Made by a program: the position numbers and the translations under genes | Notes under the pieces: model-generated | The model's database searches: none | What the model saw: the letters and a program-made list of their open reading frames with translations, nothing else | Told to the model about the DNA's origin: nothing | NCBI GenBank assembly: GCA_032871835.1 | Contig: CM065296.1 | Coordinates: 121,158,146-121,222,145, forward strand | Direction of reading: 5' to 3' | Source: Dipteronia dyeriana | Taxonomy: Eukaryota > Streptophyta > Magnoliopsida > Sapindales > Sapindaceae | DNA: 64,000 nt | Shown: one piece after another, positions 60,058 to 64,000 of the stretch | Position numbering within the stretch: position 1 is the stretch's first letter | Layout: every line of letters starts with the position of its first letter

Positions 60058-61461
60058 ATGGATAAATTCCCAGAGCATTTAATTTGGGAGATTTTGGGGA
60101 GGATTAGGAAAACTGTGGATAGGAACTCTGCTTCGTTGGCTTGTAAACAATTTTACAAGTTCGATAGTGAGCAGAGACATTCTCTTCGGGTTGGCTGTGG
60201 ATTAGATCCTGCAAATGTAGCCTTGGTTTCGCTTTGCAATAGGTTTCCCAACTTGACGAAAGTCGAAATTACTTATGCTGGTTGGATGTCTAGACTAGGG
60301 AAACAGCTAGATGATCAGGGGCTTTACGTTCTCTCTGTGAATTGTCCTTGTTTGGTTGATCTCACATTAAGTTACTGTACGTTTATCACCGATGTTGGTC
60401 TCCGTTACTTGGATACTTGTTCCAATCTTTCAGCCTTAAGGTTGAATTTCACCACAAGAATCACCGGTTGTGGTATATTATCTCTCGTTGTGGGATGCAA
60501 GAATCTCAGGCTTCTCCACCTCATCCGTTGTCTAAATGTTAATAGCGTTGAATGGTTAGAGTATCTTGGCAAGCTAGAAACACTTGAAGATCTCTTGATT
60601 AAGAATTGTAGAGCAATTGGGGAGGGTGATTTGATAAAGCTGGGACTTAGTTGGCGGAAGCTGAAACGTTTGCAATTTGAAGTGGATGCTAATTATAGAT
60701 ATATGAAAGTTTATGATCGGTTAGCTGTGGATCGATGGCAAAAGCAACGGGTTCCATGTGAAAACATGGTGGAGCTAAGCTTGATTAATTGTATTATCAG
60801 CCCAGGTAGAGGACTCGCTTGTGTGTTGGGGAAGTGCAGGAATTTGGAGAAGATTCATTTGGACATGTGTGTTGGGGTTAGGGACCCTGACATTATAAAC
60901 TTAGCCAAGAAATCAAGTAACCTTCGATCCATTTCCCTTCGAGTGCCTTCAGATTTCTCACTGCCGCTTTTGATGAACAATCCATTGAGATTGACTGATG
61001 AGAGTCTACAAGCCTTGGCTCACAACTGTGCAATGCTTGAATCTGTCAGGATATCATTTTCTGATGGGGAGTTCCCTTCGTTTTCTTCGTTTACTTTAAA
61101 TGGAATCCTTTCTTTGATTCAGAAATGCCCTGTTCGGGAATTCGCTCTTGATCATGTATATTCGTTCAATGATGTTGGGATGGAAGCACTCTGCTCAGCT
61201 AAGAATCTTGAAATATTGGAGCTTGTCCGATGTCAAGAAATTAGTGATGAGGGGCTGCAGCTTGTGACCCAGTTCCCTCGTTTAAGCATTTTACGGCTAA
61301 AAAAATGTTTGGGGGTTACCGATGATGGATTGAAGCCACTTGTGGGTTCGTACAAATTGGATTTGCTGGCAGTGGAAGATTGTCCTCAAATTTCTGAAAG
61401 GAGTGTTCAAGGGGCTGCCAGGTCGGTATCTTTCCGGCAAGACTTATCATGGATGTATTGA
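60058..61461 (+). CDS. F-box/LRR protein, 467 aa
   Basis: Likely substrate receptor of an SCF ubiquitin ligase. The N-terminus MDKFPEHLIWEILGRIRKTV, then DRNSASLACKQFYKFD (residues 1-36), is an F-box of the TIR1/COI1 style, which would bind the SKP1/ASK adaptor. Residues of about 60-450 form Cys-containing LRRs: CPCLVDLTLSYCTFITDVGL, CKNLRLLHLIRCLNVNSV, CRNLEKIHLDMCVGVRD, AKNLEILELVRCQEISDEGL and FPRLSILRLKKCLGVTDDGL. An insert at about 215-240 (YRYMKVYDRLAVDRWQKQR) interrupts the repeat pattern. The protein ends RQDLSWMY. It is intronless in the coding part, with a probable leader intron upstream. The target protein is not predictable. It lacks the auxin- or jasmonate-receptor length (about 590 aa), so it is not TIR1 or COI1. 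Confidence 0.92.
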   Translation: MDKFPEHLIWEILGRIRKTVDRNSASLACKQFYKFDSEQRHSLRVGCGLDPANVALVSLCNRFPNLTKVEITYAGWMSRLGKQLDDQGLYVLSVNCPCLVDLTLSYCTFITDVGLRYLDTCSNLSALRLNFTTRITGCGILSLVVGCKNLRLLHLIRCLNVNSVEWLEYLGKLETLEDLLIKNCRAIGEGDLIKLGLSWRKLKRLQFEVDANYRYMKVYDRLAVDRWQKQRVPCENMVELSLINCIISPGRGLACVLGKCRNLEKIHLDMCVGVRDPDIINLAKKSSNLRSISLRVPSDFSLPLLMNNPLRLTDESLQALAHNCAMLESVRISFSDGEFPSFSSFTLNGILSLIQKCPVREFALDHVYSFNDVGMEALCSAKNLEILELVRCQEISDEGLQLVTQFPRLSILRLKKCLGVTDDGLKPLVGSYKLDLLAVEDCPQISERSVQGAARSVSFRQDLSWMY

Positions 61462-62187
61462 TTGTACATTACCAAAACTGTTTATTTTGTGCAGTTTGTT
61501 ACATACAATTTTTTTCTCTTTCTATTTCTGGATGCTGTGATTAATCCAAAATGTTCTAGCATCTGTTACTTGTATGAATTTGGTTAATCATACATTGAAA
61601 TTGTAGCATGCATCATTTAGGATTCTTGCTTTCTTGTTTTTTCACGTGAAATATGCATATGTTAATCATCATTGGTCTTTATCAGTTATCGGCATTTCTG
61701 TTAATAGTTTAGTTTCATCTCTTATTGAATATTTTGAATAAACGATTGTTCTGTTGTAAATTATATGAAGTACACTCAAGTTCATGTAAGTCATAACAAA
61801 TTCTGAACCCAGGTGAAATTCAGTTTTGCAAGGTTGTTAATTTATCATGATTTTGTTTCATGTACCAATGAAGCTTGGATTTACATATCTTTCTTTGTTT
61901 TTCTCTTGAAAGATACAAACTTATATTTGAGCTCGTTATCATCATAATTCATAATCATTAGTGTTCATCATTTTCCACTTATCACAATTTTATGTCCAAG
62001 AAGAAATAAAACCAAAATTAAAGAACATGAGGCGAGATATGTGTAAGTTCAATGTTTCTTGTAAAGTAAACATTCACAAGTCTTGTTTTCACAAAAATAT
62101 ACATAAAAAAATTCAGACCAACCCCTTATAACAACTGGGGATGTCATTAGAGATCATTAGATGAAAAATTCTACTGAGGAACATAGA
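61462..62187. other. Intergenic spacer, 3' flank of the F-box gene
   Basis: 3' untranslated-like sequence, then AT-rich DNA. The last 80 bp (ACTGGGGATG, TTAGAGATCAT) matches the 3' flank of the 56.8-kb DUF241 gene and marks the left edge of the duplicated segment. Confidence 0.5.
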
Positions 62188-63017
62188 CTAGTGGTTGAGA
62201 ATGTTGAGAAGAGACACTCAGGTCTTAATCAAAAACCTGAAGACACATTCTAGTCCCTCCTCGATTTCTTGCATGGTTGATTCCAATTCCTCCGAACCCT
62301 TTTGTGCTTTTTGCAATTTCATCACATCAATGCTTTTCTTGTTCCTGATTAGAGCATCCAAGCTAAAATCTACTTTCTCCAAGTTATCCATCTCCTCTCC
62401 GCAATATACGCGTTTGGAATGGATCACTTTTGAGACCAAGGACCAACCGGTGCACTTTGATCTTGCCTTGATTGGGTAGACAAATGACATAAGGGACTTG
62501 AACACTGAAACTGACTGATTCAACTTCCCTTAACACGTCAACCATGGTGACAAGGTCTTGGTCTTTGTATATGATTGCCGATTTACCCTTCTGCATTGTC
62601 CTGAAATTGCCTGAGCACTTGCATACCATCTTGTTCGCTTGCTTTCTAGAGATCATGTACTTTTCGATCTCATTTGCCAGACTGGATTCTTGAACGTTTC
62701 TTCTTCGAAGGGAAGATTCAATTTCTCCACACAATTTTTCATGTGTGAGAAAACAGCCCTCATGTTACCGCACCTATCCAACAATCTAAGAGATCCATTC
62801 AACACAATTTTTCTTGCTGTTCATTGCAGACTAATGGCAATTGAAGCATGTTGTCGACACATTTAAACCAGCCAAGTTTTGACATATCATTGATAGCGAA
62901 GAAGTAGTTCCTTCCGATGAGGCCCTTAACACTAACTATAAGTGGGTGAGATGCGGATGGCAAACTATTAGAACGAGCGTGACAGCTACCTTTCGTGGTT
63001 GCAATTGAGGCCCCCAT
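62188..63017 (-). pseudogene. Decayed DUF241 duplicate
   Basis: A damaged copy of the 56.8-kb DUF241 gene in the same orientation. From the ATG at 63017 it reads MGASIATTKGSCHARSNSLP and SASHPLIVSV, then diverges and shifts frame through a deleted region. It recovers KCVDNMLQLPL but lacks the ARKAL that follows in the intact copy. Later parts lie in different frames: SSLRRRNVQESSLANEIEKY, then SFVYPIKARSK and GLECVFRFLIKT. Near the end AGA has become TGA, giving LIKT-stop in place of LIKTRVSLLNILNH, although the original stop (62188-62190) is still recognisable. At least two frame changes plus this stop make it non-functional. Confidence 0.88.
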
Positions 63018-63429
63018 ATTTCTTTTGGAATTTGGAGAGTGGAATTTTATCACTAAGCTGCAAAATTCAAGGTTTGATGTTCAAACCAATCCCTTAGACA
63101 CCCTTATCTATGAAAATAGAGAGACAGGAGGAATCTCATCATTTGAATTCTCACTTGGCTTTCATGTTAAATAAATTGCAGAGAGTCAACTAATGTTTAG
63201 AATGTCGTATCAATTATAGTTGTGATCATATTACATATATAAAGTTTTGCAAGCATGCAACCATGTATCCCAGGCAAATAGATGCCAAACTAACATTATA
63301 AAATTAATCCAACATTTAAAACATGTATAGTTTGGTTGAATGTACAGTCTAAAAATATAGTTTTGGTTGCATGTACACTGCCCATATCTCAAAAATACAG
63401 ATATTATATCTGTGTGAAGATACAATATG
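63018..63429. repeat. Duplicated 5' flank of the DUF241 pseudogene
   Basis: Matches the 5' flank of the intact copy: GGTTTGATGTTCA(A/G)AC(C/T)AATC and TAGACAC close to the start, and TATAGTTTGGTTG(C/A)ATGTACA further out. The duplication therefore covered gene plus flanks (about 56.68-58.07 and 62.13-63.4 kb). Confidence 0.7.
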
Positions 63430-63760
63430 CATGAAGTTTCTTGCTTTGATTAACAAATTGAGAAATCCACCCTATGGATCCTCTCCGTCGTATGTTGGGA
63501 AGTTCAATTTCAAGTTTGTGTGATTTCAGTCATAGTTGGTATAATTGTGAGCGGCCATGTGATGCCTCCCCTGTTTCGAACGAATTGGGTTCTGTCAGAG
63601 TTGGGACGGACTTGGCCGGAGATGGTTCAACGATTTCATCGAAACGAGTATCATGCTTGGCAACGATTTCATCGAACCTGGTTTCGTGGCTGGTAAGTGT
63701 TTTATGAATTTCGCTGCGGAAGACTGCAGTTGATTTGGCACAAGTCTCCATGCACGCCAT
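63430..63760 (-). mobile_element. Ty3/gypsy gag fragment (frameshifted)
   Basis: Starting at the ATG at 63760, the frame encodes MACMETCAKSTAVFRSEIHK followed by ETRFDEIVAKHDTRFDEIV, an 8-residue repeat in a coiled region, then a stop. In another frame, at about 63477-63510, the DNA reads LNFPTYDGEDP, then after a one-base shift IGWISQ. This is the conserved (F/Y)xG(E/D)DPxxWI start of the gag domain in plant gypsy elements. Nothing further of gag-pol follows to the left. A dead fragment. Confidence 0.7.
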
Positions 63761-64000
63761 GACTCACATATCATTCCCTTTTCAAATTACTGATTTTTGA
63801 TTTGTTGTTCCTTGTCTGTTTCAGTTTCTTCATTTTTCTCAGCATTCAAACACACAAAATACCAAGCTATGTAATTTCGTTAATTGAAGTGTCGTTTTCA
63901 AGCCAAGTCAATGTGTAAGACTGCATTTTGATCTGGGTATGTCATTCAAGTCCTTTTGGCCTTCAAAAATTACTCCATTTCAACCAAGCAAATGTAATTT
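63761..64000. other. Window end, unclassified
   Basis: Would be the upstream (leader/LTR) side of the gag fragment on the minus strand. I see no recognisable primer-binding site or LTR end. Confidence 0.4.

Overview
The window is nuclear DNA of a eudicot plant. Genes carry GT-AG introns, spacers are AT-rich and full of (TA)n tracts and transposon relics, and the recognisable proteins are plant families: SAUR, LOG, DUF241, 4-coumarate:CoA-ligase-like, an LHT amino acid permease, an F-box/LRR protein and a complex I B2 subunit. I cannot place the species. There is no bacterial-style operon, CRISPR array or rRNA, and no convincing tRNA gene.

Left part (1-15 kb): the 5' end of an LHT8/AATL1-type amino acid transporter (minus strand, running off the window), then three dispersed SAUR genes (6.7, 9.1 and 14.4 kb). 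Between them lie a solo LTR (2.49-2.95 kb), a 5'-truncated LINE tail (3.0-3.4 kb) and two non-autonomous DNA elements (10.4-11.7 and 11.9-13.0 kb).

Middle part (15-36 kb): two minus-strand paralogues of a peroxisomal 4CL-like acyl-CoA ligase (4CLL7 type). The copy at 29.8-32.05 kb is intact, with 5 exons, 555 aa and a C-terminal -SKL. The copy at 16.4-18.6 kb keeps all five exons, their splice sites and the -SKL, but has an in-frame TAG at codon 378, a changed conserved glycine, and a transposon within about 75 bp of its start codon. The 11 kb between them is a graveyard of nested transposons. It holds three elements with PIF/Harbinger-like termini (two with exact TTA duplications) and two solo LTRs, and it preserves a duplicated segment that supplies approximate empty sites for two insertions. 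NDUFB2, a 69-aa complex I subunit gene with three coding exons, follows at 34.4-35.2 kb.

Right part (36-64 kb): a DUF241 gene with a short N-terminus (38.6 kb); a very AT-rich 9 kb stretch without genes; a complete seven-exon LOG cytokinin-activating enzyme gene (48.4-49.8 kb); a 1.4 kb Mutator-like element with long terminal inverted repeats and an 8/9 target-site duplication (51.7-53.1 kb); a full-length DUF241 gene (56.8-57.7 kb); an intronless F-box/LRR gene (60.06-61.46 kb); a decayed DUF241 duplicate (62.2-63.0 kb); and a frameshifted Ty3/gypsy gag fragment at the right edge.

The genes do not form one pathway. Links are loose: SAURs (auxin), LOG (cytokinin) and the acyl-CoA ligases (peroxisomal acyl activation, possibly jasmonate precursors) touch hormone biology, but co-location looks incidental. 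I found no clearly new biological system. The most useful observations are the duplicated and decaying gene pairs and the layered transposon insertions whose order can be read from their borders.
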